12,120 nucleotides of DNA from UBA8828 sp964510855 (GCA_964510855.1 CAZEDB010000033.1:1-12120), one strand, 5' to 3'. Shown: positions 6,417 to 12,120, counted from the first letter of the stretch. The notes: a model not told the origin generated them from the letters alone. Numbers and translations are program-made.

Positions 6417-7856
6417 ATGCCCGCAACCGCTCCTTCTCTACTTTGGCTGCGGTCGGATTTACGCTTAAGCGACAACCCTGCCCTGCAAGCCGCAGTCGAG
6501 CATGGCGGCCCCGTGATTCCTATTTTCATTCATGACCCGGAAGCCGAGGGCAAATGGGCACCTGGCGGCGCATCCAACTGGTGGCTGCATCATGCACTGC
6601 TAGACCTTGCGACCCAGTTTAGTAAGGCAGGCAGCCCACTCATTATCCGTAAGGGACCTGCCGAGCGCGAATTGCTCAAGCTCGTTAAAGAAACCGGAGC
6701 GACCGCCGTCTTTTGGAATCGGCGTTATGAACCACTCATCCAAGCCCGCGACACCACTATTAAGACCGCCCTACGCGAAGCAGGATTACGGGCGGACTCA
6801 TTTAACGGTGGCCTGCTGCATGACCCGGTGGTGGTACGCAATCTTTCCGGCAAGCCCTTTCAAGTTTTCACGCCGTTTTGGAAACATTGCCTAGCACATA
6901 TTAAATTTGGCCGCCCCCTTGCTGCTCCGCGCAGCTTGAAGGCTCCGACTCAAACGCTGCGCTCGGTCACGGTTGAGTCCTTAAATCTTTTACCCAAGAT
7001 AAAGTGGGATGGTGCTTTCTTGAAAGTATGGAACCCAACGCGCAAGGGAGCCGAGACGCGACTCGAGGGATTTATTGCCCAAGCCGTCCATGATTACAGC
7101 GACGGACGCGACATTCCTGAAACTGACGGCACCTCGCGACTATCGCCCTATCTTCATTTTGGCCAACTCTCGCCCCGCGAGATTGTGGCTGCGGTAGAAG
7201 ACGCCGGCATCGCCAAACGCTTAGGCCCCCTCAAGTTTGTGGCCGAAGTGGGTTGGCGCGAATTCGGTCATCACCTACTTCACCACTTCCCAGGCACAAC
7301 TGATCAACCTTTACGTCCGGAATACCGAGCGTTCCCTTGGAGCAAGGACCCAGCCCTGGTGAAGGCTTGGCAAAAAGGTTCGACGGGCTACCCGATTGTG
7401 GATGCGGGTCTGCGCCAACTTTGGGAAACTGGCTGGATGCATAATCGCGTGCGCATGATTGTGGCCTCGGTTTTAGTGAAACACTTTTTGCAACCCTGGC
7501 AGGTGGGTGCAGCGTGGTTCTATGACACCTTAGTCGATGCTGACTTGGCCTCGAATACCATGGGCTGGCAATGGGCTGCAGGCTGTGGAGCGGATGCGGC
7601 ACCTTACTTCCGAGTTTTTAATCCCGTATTGCAGGGAGAAAAATTTGATCCTGAGGGGGCTTACGTGAGGCGTTATGTGCCCGAGTTGGCCAAACTACCT
7701 GCGGCTTGGATACATAAGCCGTGGGATGCACCGCCTGCGGTTCTAAGTGCAGCGGGGGTCATTCTCGATCGCACCTACCCCAAGCCCCGGGTGGGCTTAA
7801 CCGAAGGTCGCAATCGTGCCCTCGCCGCCTTTGAACGTCTTAAAGCTGGGATGTAA
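6417..7856 (+). CDS. phrB: Deoxyribodipyrimidine photolyase (class I CPD type)
   Basis: The 479-residue protein has the full photolyase/cryptochrome layout. The N-terminal alpha/beta antenna domain starts LLWLRSDLRLSDNPAL at 8-23. The FAD-binding helical domain carries TSRLSPYLHFGQLSP (239-253), GWREFGHHL (279-287), GWMHNRVRM (339-347) and the DADLASNTMGWQWAAGCG stretch (374-391) before DAAPYFRVFNP (393-403). The electron-transfer tryptophan triad of E. coli PhrB appears conserved as Trp384, Trp361 and Trp308. It would use blue light to split cyclobutane pyrimidine dimers in DNA. The length matches E. coli PhrB (about 470 residues). Motif spacing favours CPD photolyase over cryptochrome or (6-4) enzymes, and no Fe-S cluster cysteine set is evident. 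A DNA glycosylase gene (tag) lies farther along, but on the other strand. Confidence 0.95.
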   Translation: MPATAPSLLWLRSDLRLSDNPALQAAVEHGGPVIPIFIHDPEAEGKWAPGGASNWWLHHALLDLATQFSKAGSPLIIRKGPAERELLKLVKETGATAVFWNRRYEPLIQARDTTIKTALREAGLRADSFNGGLLHDPVVVRNLSGKPFQVFTPFWKHCLAHIKFGRPLAAPRSLKAPTQTLRSVTVESLNLLPKIKWDGAFLKVWNPTRKGAETRLEGFIAQAVHDYSDGRDIPETDGTSRLSPYLHFGQLSPREIVAAVEDAGIAKRLGPLKFVAEVGWREFGHHLLHHFPGTTDQPLRPEYRAFPWSKDPALVKAWQKGSTGYPIVDAGLRQLWETGWMHNRVRMIVASVLVKHFLQPWQVGAAWFYDTLVDADLASNTMGWQWAAGCGADAAPYFRVFNPVLQGEKFDPEGAYVRRYVPELAKLPAAWIHKPWDAPPAVLSAAGVILDRTYPKPRVGLTEGRNRALAAFERLKAGM

Positions 7857-7907
7857 GTGCTGGGCATGTATCCCTACTTGGGACGTATAGGCGATAGAGC
7901 CTAGCAC
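7857..7907 (+). terminator. Stem-loop directly after photolyase stop
   Basis: GTGCTGGGC (7857-7865) pairs with GCCTAGCAC (7899-7907), 9 base pairs including one G-T. An inner TCCC/GGGA stem (7871-7874/7880-7883) closes loop TACTT. It begins at the base after the TAA. No T-tract follows, so it is not a standard intrinsic terminator; it may stabilise the 3' end or act with Rho. Confidence 0.4.
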
Positions 7908-7984
7908 AAACGAGCGGAAGACGAGTGGGTCAAAGGGCGTTTAAGCCGAGGCGACTTTGGGCTAAAATGCCTTGGAAAAGGCTC

Positions 7985-8027
7985 CAAACCCTTTCCCGCT
8001 TGCCACTTGGCTCTCCATAACTACCTA
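7985..8027 (+). promoter_or_regulatory. Promoter-like motif upstream of tRNA-Val
   Basis: CAAACCCTTTCCCGCTTGCC (7985-8004) is the second copy of the motif at 3761-3779, differing by one T. TTGCCA (8000-8005) would be the -35 and TACCTA (8022-8027), 16 bases later, a weak -10. Transcription would then start a few bases before the tRNA-Val 5' end at 8038. ilvN would be read from the same promoter. Confidence 0.5.
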
Positions 8028-8037
8028 AAACCTTCAC

Positions 8038-8111
8038 GGATGGGTAGCTCAGTTGGTTAGAGCGGCTCGTTTACACCGAGTAGGTCGTGGGTTCGAATCC
8101 CTCCCCGTCCA
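8038..8111 (+). tRNA. tRNA-Val (anticodon UAC)
   Basis: This is a 74-base class I tRNA. The acceptor stem is GGATGGG/CCCGTCC (one T-G pair), the D stem GCTC/GAGC with loop AGTTGGTTA, and the anticodon stem GCTCG/CGAGT around TTTACAC, giving anticodon TAC at 8072-8074. The T arm is GTGGG-TTCGAAT-CCCTC, which leaves one T-T mismatch at its second pair. The discriminator is A at 8111, followed by CCC, so CCA is not encoded and must be added by the CCA-adding enzyme, a candidate for which lies in this window. The 3' end is 20 bases from the ilvN start codon. Confidence 0.96.
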
Positions 8112-8131
8112 CCCTTTAAACCTCAAACGCC

Positions 8132-8632
8132 ATGAAAAAGAAGCATACCCTCTCCGCCCTCGTCGAGAATAAGTTCGGGGTACTCGCGCGCGTCGCTGGT
8201 ATGCTCTCGGGCCGTGGCTTCAATATTGAGACCCTCAATGTTGGACCTACCCACGACCCTGCTCTCTCGCGCATTACCGCCACGGTTATCGCGGATGAAG
8301 CGGCACTTGATCGTTGTGTTAAGGCTCTGGAAAAATTGGTGAATGTTTTACATGTGCACGACTTCTCGCGCGAACAGGTTGACCACGTCGCCCGCGAATT
8401 AGTTTTGGTTAAAGTTAAAGCCACGAAAGCCAACCGCACTGAGATTGTGGAGATGGCGAGTCTCTTCCGGGCCAAGGTTATTGACGTAGCGCATGACGCC
8501 CTGGTGATTGAATTTACCGGCAACGAAAATAAAGTCTCTGCTTTCTTAGGTTTAATTGAGCCCTTCGGTATTTTAGAAACCGCGCGTACGGGCACAGTAG
8601 CCCTACCCCGCAGTCGTAAGAAGAAAGCCTAA
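8132..8632 (+). CDS. ilvN: Acetolactate synthase small (regulatory) subunit
   Basis: This 166-residue protein is the usual length for IlvN/IlvH. An N-terminal ACT domain (about 4-78) begins HTLSALVENKFGVLARVAGM and continues SGRGFNIETLNVGPT, the family hallmark that forms the valine-binding site. The C-terminal domain (about 84-157) contains ELVLVKVKA and the RAKVIDVAHDALVIEFTG stretch. It ends in a basic tail (PRSRKKKA). With the catalytic subunit IlvB it makes acetolactate or acetohydroxybutyrate, the first common step of valine, leucine and isoleucine synthesis, and confers feedback inhibition by valine. Unusually, neither ilvB nor ilvC is adjacent; instead tRNA-Val(UAC) lies directly upstream with no room for an independent promoter. 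There is no Shine-Dalgarno sequence. Confidence 0.95.
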   Translation: MKKKHTLSALVENKFGVLARVAGMLSGRGFNIETLNVGPTHDPALSRITATVIADEAALDRCVKALEKLVNVLHVHDFSREQVDHVARELVLVKVKATKANRTEIVEMASLFRAKVIDVAHDALVIEFTGNENKVSAFLGLIEPFGILETARTGTVALPRSRKKKA

Positions 8633-8678
8633 CTTCTTTGGGGCTCTCGCCCGGTCGACGCCAGGCCTGCCGGCTGAC

Positions 8679-9401
8679 TCAGCGCTTGAGCGAGAAGGGA
8701 CTGAAGTCGGTATGCGTGTCGTAGGTGTCGACGCCTTCGGCGCGTTTGAGCGTGGCACAGGCCCAATACGTGAAGGGCGTCATGACGACTTCAACCGTGA
8801 TTTTGAAAATCCAGTTCGCTAACATGACAGCAAGCAAGGTGGGCGCGGTCCAAATCCCCATAAAAGCAATCGGGTAAAAGATTAAACTGTCGACGCCTTG
8901 ACCAACAATCGTGGAGCCAATGGTCCGCATCCATAAATGCTTACCTTGAGTGCGCACCTTGAGTTTGGCTAAGACATAGGAATTGAGAAAGTCTCCAACG
9001 GCGAAAGCTAAAACCGAGCCAAGCGCAATGCGCCAGCCTCCTCCAAAACAAAGTTCGAGTGCAGGCTGAAGTTGAGCGCTAAAAGGTTCATCGGGGCTCG
9101 CCGGCAACGCGAGAATCACCCAGCTCATGAGGGTGGCAAATAAGAGCGCGGCAAAACCTGTCCAGATAACACGACGGGTTAACGCGTAGCCGTAGACCTC
9201 CGTGAGGATGTCGCCAAAAATATAAGCCAGCGGGAAGAAAAGATTCCCTGCCCCAAAATCAACCGGGCCAAAGAGAGGGAGGTCGAGTTGAACGACTTTG
9301 GCGGGACCGATTAAGTTGGAGCAAAGCAAGACGGCCACGAACCCCCCCATAATGAGATCGTAGTGGCGCAGGGGCCGCGAGGCAGAGGGTGCGGAGGTCA
9401 A
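8679..9401 (-). CDS. yhhQ: Queuosine precursor transporter (YhhQ/Vut_1 family)
   Basis: The 240-residue inner-membrane protein has about six hydrophobic segments and YhhQ-family signatures: LLCSNLIGPAKVV near the N-terminus, the acidic GDILTEVYGYALTRRVIW, FAVGDFLNSYVLAKLKV, MRTIGSTIVGQGVDSLIFY and WIFKITVEVVMTPFTYW, ending LKRAEGVDTYDTHTDFSPF. YhhQ proteins take up preQ0/preQ1 for queuosine modification of GUN-anticodon tRNAs. The start used is a TTG at 9401, giving the family's usual short hydrophilic N-terminus; the alternative ATG at codon 18 would cut into the first helix. It lies 19 bases after the tag stop, probably last in the cca-tag-yhhQ cluster. No Que biosynthesis genes are visible. 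Confidence 0.92.
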   Translation of the reverse strand: MTSAPSASRPLRHYDLIMGGFVAVLLCSNLIGPAKVVQLDLPLFGPVDFGAGNLFFPLAYIFGDILTEVYGYALTRRVIWTGFAALLFATLMSWVILALPASPDEPFSAQLQPALELCFGGGWRIALGSVLAFAVGDFLNSYVLAKLKVRTQGKHLWMRTIGSTIVGQGVDSLIFYPIAFMGIWTAPTLLAVMLANWIFKITVEVVMTPFTYWACATLKRAEGVDTYDTHTDFSPFSLKR

Positions 9402-9420
9402 GGGATTAGGGGACTAGAGG

Positions 9421-10002
9421 TTAGTGTTTGTTGGGGCGGGCACGCCAGCAACTGGATAAGTGTTCATCAACCACCCCTGTGGCCTGTAAAAAGGCATGCA
9501 CAATGGTGGGGCCGACGAAGCGCATCCCGCGACGTCGAAGTTCCCGCGAGAGCTCATGGGCTAAAGTGGAGGCGCCGGGAAGATCCGACATTTTACGCGG
9601 ACGGCGCCGAGCGAGATCTGGGTGACCTTTTGAACGCAACTTAAGCCAGGCATAAAATGACCCGAACTCTTTTTGCATCGAGAGCACAATCTGGGCATTA
9701 CTAATAGCCGAGAGAATCTTGCCGCGATGACGCACGATACCTGGGTCAGCTAAAAGCGCGCGAACCTTAGCAGGCCCGAAGCGTGCGACCTTAGCAGGAT
9801 CAAAATTTGCAAAGGCCCGACGGTACCCCTCGCGCTTGCGTAGAACAATCAGCCAAGAGAGGCCTGCTTGCGCACCCTCAAGGGTTAATTGTTCGAAGAG
9901 ACGCGTATCATCGCGGACCAGCCGCCCCCATTCCCGGTCATGATAGGCAACGTAAAGCGGATCGTCGCCACACCAGGGGCAACGCTGACGCGGCTTAGCC
10001 AC
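9421..10002 (-). CDS. tag: DNA-3-methyladenine glycosylase I
   Basis: This 193-residue protein matches E. coli Tag in size and motifs. RCPWCGDDPLYVAYHDREWG at 7-26 supplies Zn ligands Cys8 and His21 (Cys4 and His17 in E. coli). LEGAQAGLSWLIVLRKR (41-57) carries Glu42 and Trp50 of the base-binding pocket. MRFVGPTIVHAFLQATG precedes VDEHLSSCWR, with the last Zn ligands His181 and Cys185. The enzyme excises 3-methyladenine from alkylated DNA, starting base-excision repair. The start is GTG at 10002, overlapping the end of the upstream cca gene by 8 bases (GTGGCTAA), so translation is probably coupled. The 3' neighbour yhhQ is 19 bases away. Confidence 0.95.
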   Translation of the reverse strand: MAKPRQRCPWCGDDPLYVAYHDREWGRLVRDDTRLFEQLTLEGAQAGLSWLIVLRKREGYRRAFANFDPAKVARFGPAKVRALLADPGIVRHRGKILSAISNAQIVLSMQKEFGSFYAWLKLRSKGHPDLARRRPRKMSDLPGASTLAHELSRELRRRGMRFVGPTIVHAFLQATGVVDEHLSSCWRARPNKH

Positions 10003-11464
10003 GGGGATGCTGCGTCACCCAAGCAGCGAGCCACGCTTGGGCAGCCGCGTCGGTATCAAAGACACCATCGAGTTGGGCTTCATAGGCGGCATCGAGCGCT
10101 TCAGAAAACCAAGGAGCGGGGCGATGACCCAGCGCAATGAGATGACGACCCAGGGCCAAACGCTTGGGCGCTTGCGAGGCAATGTGCAGACGTGTGGCGA
10201 TTTCGTTGAGCCAAATTCCTTGCGGCGAAGGCTCGGTAAAGAACGTGCCCCGCCCTTTACGGTCAGCATCATCGACGCGCACTAAGCGATCGATCCGTCC
10301 AACCTTAGCCGCCAAACGACGCACCCCAGCTTCGCCCGCTTTAACCTTATATAATTCGTAAGGAGCAGCATGCCAGCGTACCAAAGGTAAGACCGCCTCA
10401 AGGATTTCTTTGTGTTGCGTGAGGCGCTCGAGCAGAGCACGCGCCAAAGGCTCACCTGCTTGTTCGTGACCGTAGGCGTGAATGCGGCCATCAGCCTCGA
10501 CCTTGCTGGTGGTGGCTTTGCCTAGATCATGAAGTAAGACTGCCCAGCCTACCACGAGGTCTTCGCGTTCATCGCCCAAGCGTTCACGGGCAAAGGCATC
10601 GAGACAAAGCAAGGTGTGCTCCCAGACATCGCCCTCGGGGTGCCACTCAGCATCTTGGGCAACACCGATGGTAGCATGGAGTTCAGGGTAATGACGCACC
10701 CAGTCACAGGCTTGCAAGAAGCGAAGGCCATGCGAAGGGATACGGCCGCGAAGGATTAACTTACACCACTCCTCATAGATGCGCTCGGGACTTAAGTTAG
10801 CCGGGCTAAGGGTACGACAGAGCGCAATCGTGGCGGGATCAACCGACCAAGGTAACGCCTCGGTGCTAAAGCGGGCGAGGAATTGCATCCCGCGCAAAAC
10901 CCGGAGGGGATCTTCCGCAAATTTATCCGAGACATGCCGCAGATGGCGACGGGCTAAGTCGTCGAGTCCGCCCCAAGGATCAATCAACTCACCCGTCGAA
11001 GGATCCCACAAAATGGCATTAACCGTAAAATCGCGGCGCGCCGCAGCGTCGGCAAACGACATATGGGGATCACCCTCGATGGCAAAATCGCGGTGACCAG
11101 CGCCGGTACGATTTTCGCGACGCGGTAGTGAGATATCAATGGGGTGACCTTTAAGTTTAAGCACACCGAAGGCGGCCCCGACATTAATGAGCGAGAATTT
11201 AGTCCGGAGCGCGGCTTCGATGGCACGGGCTTCTAGACCATAAACCTCGATATCTAAGTCTTTAGGGATAACTCCCATGAGGGCGTCGCGTACCGAACCG
11301 CCTACGACCAAGGGTCGACCGCCTGCTTGAGTGAGAAGGGCAACGACTTCGCCTAGGGCAGCGAGTTCGCCGTCCAACGCAATTAAGTCTGGGCGACAGC
11401 GTTCCACCCCGACAAGGAAGGCATTTCTAGCCTCGGTGGCAAGGCAGAGCCTTTGAGTTGGCAC
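9995..11464 (-). CDS. cca: CCA-adding enzyme / poly(A) polymerase family nucleotidyltransferase
   Basis: This is a 489-residue class II nucleotidyltransferase. The head domain has VVGGSVRDALMG (53-64), the metal-binding Asp69 and Asp71 in KDLDIEVYG, PIDISLPRRE (108-117), RRDFTVNAILWD (143-154) and the RNA-binding neck region FAEDPLRVLRGMQFLARF (182-199). A C-terminal HD domain follows, with WEHTLLCLDA (His283), LLHDLGK (311-316, His312/Asp313) and YGHEQAG (His333). HD-bearing members include CCA enzymes with 2',3'-phosphodiesterase/phosphatase activity; poly(A) polymerase cannot be excluded by eye. A CCA-adding role fits the tRNA-Val in this window, which lacks encoded CCA. The start is GTG at 11464; an in-frame GTG at codon 20 is an alternative because the first 20 residues have no family character. 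First gene of cca-tag-yhhQ. Confidence 0.9.
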   Translation of the reverse strand: MPTQRLCLATEARNAFLVGVERCRPDLIALDGELAALGEVVALLTQAGGRPLVVGGSVRDALMGVIPKDLDIEVYGLEARAIEAALRTKFSLINVGAAFGVLKLKGHPIDISLPRRENRTGAGHRDFAIEGDPHMSFADAAARRDFTVNAILWDPSTGELIDPWGGLDDLARRHLRHVSDKFAEDPLRVLRGMQFLARFSTEALPWSVDPATIALCRTLSPANLSPERIYEEWCKLILRGRIPSHGLRFLQACDWVRHYPELHATIGVAQDAEWHPEGDVWEHTLLCLDAFARERLGDEREDLVVGWAVLLHDLGKATTSKVEADGRIHAYGHEQAGEPLARALLERLTQHKEILEAVLPLVRWHAAPYELYKVKAGEAGVRRLAAKVGRIDRLVRVDDADRKGRGTFFTEPSPQGIWLNEIATRLHIASQAPKRLALGRHLIALGHRPAPWFSEALDAAYEAQLDGVFDTDAAAQAWLAAWVTQHPRG

Positions 11465-11470
11465 GCACCC

Positions 11471-11477
11471 TAAAATA
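11471..11477. promoter_or_regulatory. Overlapping divergent -10 boxes, cca and SUI1 gene
   Basis: The 31-base gap between the cca GTG (11464) and the SUI1 GTG (11496) holds TAAAAT on the plus strand (11471-11476). On the minus strand it holds TATTTT (11477-11472), 7 bases before the cca start. Both could be -10 boxes, with the two polymerases excluding one another. The -35 regions are weak on both sides, so this is a candidate only. Confidence 0.35.
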
Positions 11478-11495
11478 CCTTGAACTAGCCATAAC

Positions 11496-11819
11496 GTGGA
11501 AAACCCCTTCGAGCGACTCGATGGTCAGGACTTACCCCCAGGGAAACCTCCTGCTCCCAAGCCTGAACTCAAGCGCAAACTAGGAAAAATTAACCTGCGC
11601 TATGAACGTGCCGGGCGTGGCGGCAAAGAGGTCACGCTGCTCGAAGGCCAGTGGATCGAATCGCAAGAGGCCCGGGTGCGCAACTTACTCTTGGGTGATC
11701 TCAAGCGTGCACTCGGAACCGGCGGTATGCTGGAAGATCGCGTCATTGCCCTCCAAGGCGACCGTCGCGAAACTGCCAAGGCGTGGTTGGTGAAGCAGGG
11801 GTTTACTACGAATTTGTGA
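11496..11819 (+). CDS. SUI1/eIF1-like translation factor (YciH type)
   Basis: The product has 107 residues, starting at GTG 11496. A Pro/Lys-rich N-terminal tail (about 1-28, DLPPGKPPAPKPELKRK) leads into a SUI1 domain: INLRYERAGRGGKEVTLLEG (33-52), then LLLGDLKRALGTGGMLEDRV and ALQGDRRETAKAWLVKQGF. The GRGGKEVT loop and the K-LGTGG---D--I-LQGD pattern are the family signature. Eukaryotic and archaeal eIF1 sets fidelity of start-codon choice; bacterial YciH-like proteins bind the small ribosomal subunit and can modulate initiation. Such a factor is of interest here because genes around it lack Shine-Dalgarno sequences and often use GTG. It is divergent from cca and has no downstream same-strand partner in the window. 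Confidence 0.92.
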   Translation: MENPFERLDGQDLPPGKPPAPKPELKRKLGKINLRYERAGRGGKEVTLLEGQWIESQEARVRNLLLGDLKRALGTGGMLEDRVIALQGDRRETAKAWLVKQGFTTNL

Positions 11820-11824
11820 GAAGG

Positions 11825-11933
11825 GAGATACGAGATTAGAGATTAGAGATGAGAGAGAAGGGATTATTAGCTCATTAGCTCCCTAGCTCGTTAGCTGTGC
11901 TTCCCTTATCTCTTATCCCTAATCTCTTATCTC
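11825..11933. repeat. Long imperfect inverted repeat in convergent spacer
   Basis: Left arm 11825-11850 (built of GAGATTA-like 7-mers) and right arm 11908-11933 are complementary at 23 of 26 positions. After a 7-base GAGAGAG insert on the left only, AAGGGA (11858-11863) pairs with TCCCTT (11902-11907). In RNA from either strand this is a hairpin of about 32 pairs with a 38-base loop. It starts 6 bases past the SUI1 stop, between convergent genes, so it could end transcription both ways or be a dispersed intergenic repeat. Confidence 0.75.
11867..11898. repeat. Tandem 8-mer TTAGCTCN, four copies
   Basis: TTAGCTCA, TTAGCTCC, CTAGCTCG and TTAGCTGT follow one another in strict 8-base register in the loop of the inverted repeat. 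Further TAGCT words occur nearby at about 11938-11950 (TTAGCTCGATAGCT) and 12006-12010 (TTAGCT), outside the array. AGCT is self-complementary, so the loop can fold on itself. Confidence 0.75.
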
Positions 11934-11955
11934 AATTTTAGCTCGATAGCTATTT

Positions 11956-11985
11956 CTGCGGTGACTGCGGTAACTGCGGTGACTA
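11956..11985. repeat. Tandem 9-mer CTGCGGTRA, three copies plus partial
   Basis: CTGCGGTGA, CTGCGGTAA and CTGCGGTGA are contiguous, followed by a degenerate CTACGG start of a fourth unit. The 9-base period is compatible with codons, but every frame through the spacer is interrupted and no gene is supported here. Confidence 0.75.
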
Positions 11986-12026
11986 CGGGCGAGCCTGCTG
12001 GCAAGTTAGCTATTAAACTACCCTCC

Positions 12027-12054
12027 CCTTTTACCTTTTACCTTCTACTTTTTA
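12027..12054. repeat. Tandem 7-mer CCTTTTA, four copies
   Basis: CCTTTTA, CCTTTTA, CCTTCTA and CTTTTTA are contiguous, ending 8 bases before the stop codon of the leftward gene. The same 7-base unit appears, on the opposite strand, at 761-774, so the tract belongs to a type of sequence used in more than one intergenic region of this genome. Confidence 0.7.
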
Positions 12055-12061
12055 CCCTGTC

Positions 12062-12120
12062 CTACCCCCCATTCAGCCCCCGCGTGCGCCGTAACCAGCG
12101 CTCTAAGGGGCCAAAGAGGA
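12062..12120 (-). CDS. C-terminal fragment, possibly DUF418-type membrane protein
   Basis: The minus strand reads an open frame entering from the right edge and ending at TAG (12064-12062). Only 18 residues are visible: LFGPLERWLRRTRGLNGG. The FGPLE-hydrophobic-RR pattern is like the end of DUF418-family membrane proteins, which often finish with a GPLEWLWR-type segment after their last helix. The assignment rests on this alone and is tentative; that it is the end of a real gene is suggested by the fit and by the convergent layout. Confidence 0.4.
   Translation of the reverse strand, partial: LFGPLERWLRRTRGLNGG

Noticed and set aside
8116..8595. 159-codon open frame antisense to ilvN
   Set aside because: Its Arg/Ser/Thr-rich sequence is a by-product of the ilvN codons; ilvN itself is unmistakable.
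8633..8678. Intrinsic terminator between ilvN and yhhQ
   Set aside because: Only a 4-base GGGC/GCCC stem is possible and no T-tract follows on either strand.
11825..12054. CRISPR array
   Set aside because: Repeat units are 7-9 bases and directly contiguous with no unique spacers of 25-40 bases, and no cas gene is present.
1..12120. Mobile element, prophage, toxin-antitoxin or defence island
   Set aside because: No transposase, integrase, restriction, toxin or nuclease-helicase motif was seen; nearly every sizeable frame is a housekeeping, transport or repair gene, or small membrane protein.

Overview
The window looks like ordinary chromosome from a Gram-negative, moderately GC-rich bacterium. 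An outer-membrane TonB-dependent receptor argues for a diderm. Several things together suggest Verrucomicrobiota, perhaps Opitutales-like: almost no Shine-Dalgarno sequences, frequent GTG/TTG starts, a bacterial SUI1/eIF1-like factor, and short-period AT-rich intergenic repeats. That placement is inference from gene content and style, not from a marker gene. I see no phage, transposon, CRISPR or defence genes. Genes are packed tightly and switch strand often.

Left part (1-3716): a tRNA-Ser(GCU) gene with encoded CCA and a two-ACT-domain protein lie on the minus strand. They are followed by a 208-base divergent spacer with a structured segment, a perfect 8+8 inverted repeat and a 7-mer repeat tract. 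A 618-residue TonB-dependent receptor then runs rightwards and meets, only 3 bases away, a leftward secreted alpha/beta hydrolase of the PAF-acetylhydrolase/dienelactone-hydrolase-like type.

Middle (3717-7907): a gamma-glutamylcyclotransferase-fold protein, an M42 glutamyl aminopeptidase-type metallopeptidase (minus), and two overlapping genes for small three-helix membrane proteins that look like paralogues of each other. A class I (PhrB-type) photolyase follows, with a stem-loop directly after its stop codon.

Right part (7908-12120): tRNA-Val(UAC) sits 20 bases before ilvN, the valine-sensitive regulatory subunit of acetolactate synthase. A leftward cluster cca - tag - yhhQ combines tRNA 3'-end synthesis, 3-methyladenine base excision and queuosine-precursor uptake. 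It diverges from a SUI1-family gene across 31 bases. The last 240 bases are a convergent spacer made of a long imperfect inverted repeat plus three short-period tandem repeats, followed by the C-terminus of a leftward gene cut by the window edge.

The most notable non-coding signal is a 19/20-base motif, CAAACCCTT(T)CCCGCTTGCC, found twice. It lies about 32-33 bases upstream of the gamma-glutamylcyclotransferase start codon and of the tRNA-Val 5' end. Several genes also have a -10-like box so close to the start codon that leaderless mRNAs are likely. No complete new system is evident. The best candidates for something undescribed are the tandem membrane-protein pair, the shared promoter motif, the tRNA-Val/ilvN linkage and the repeat-built spacer.
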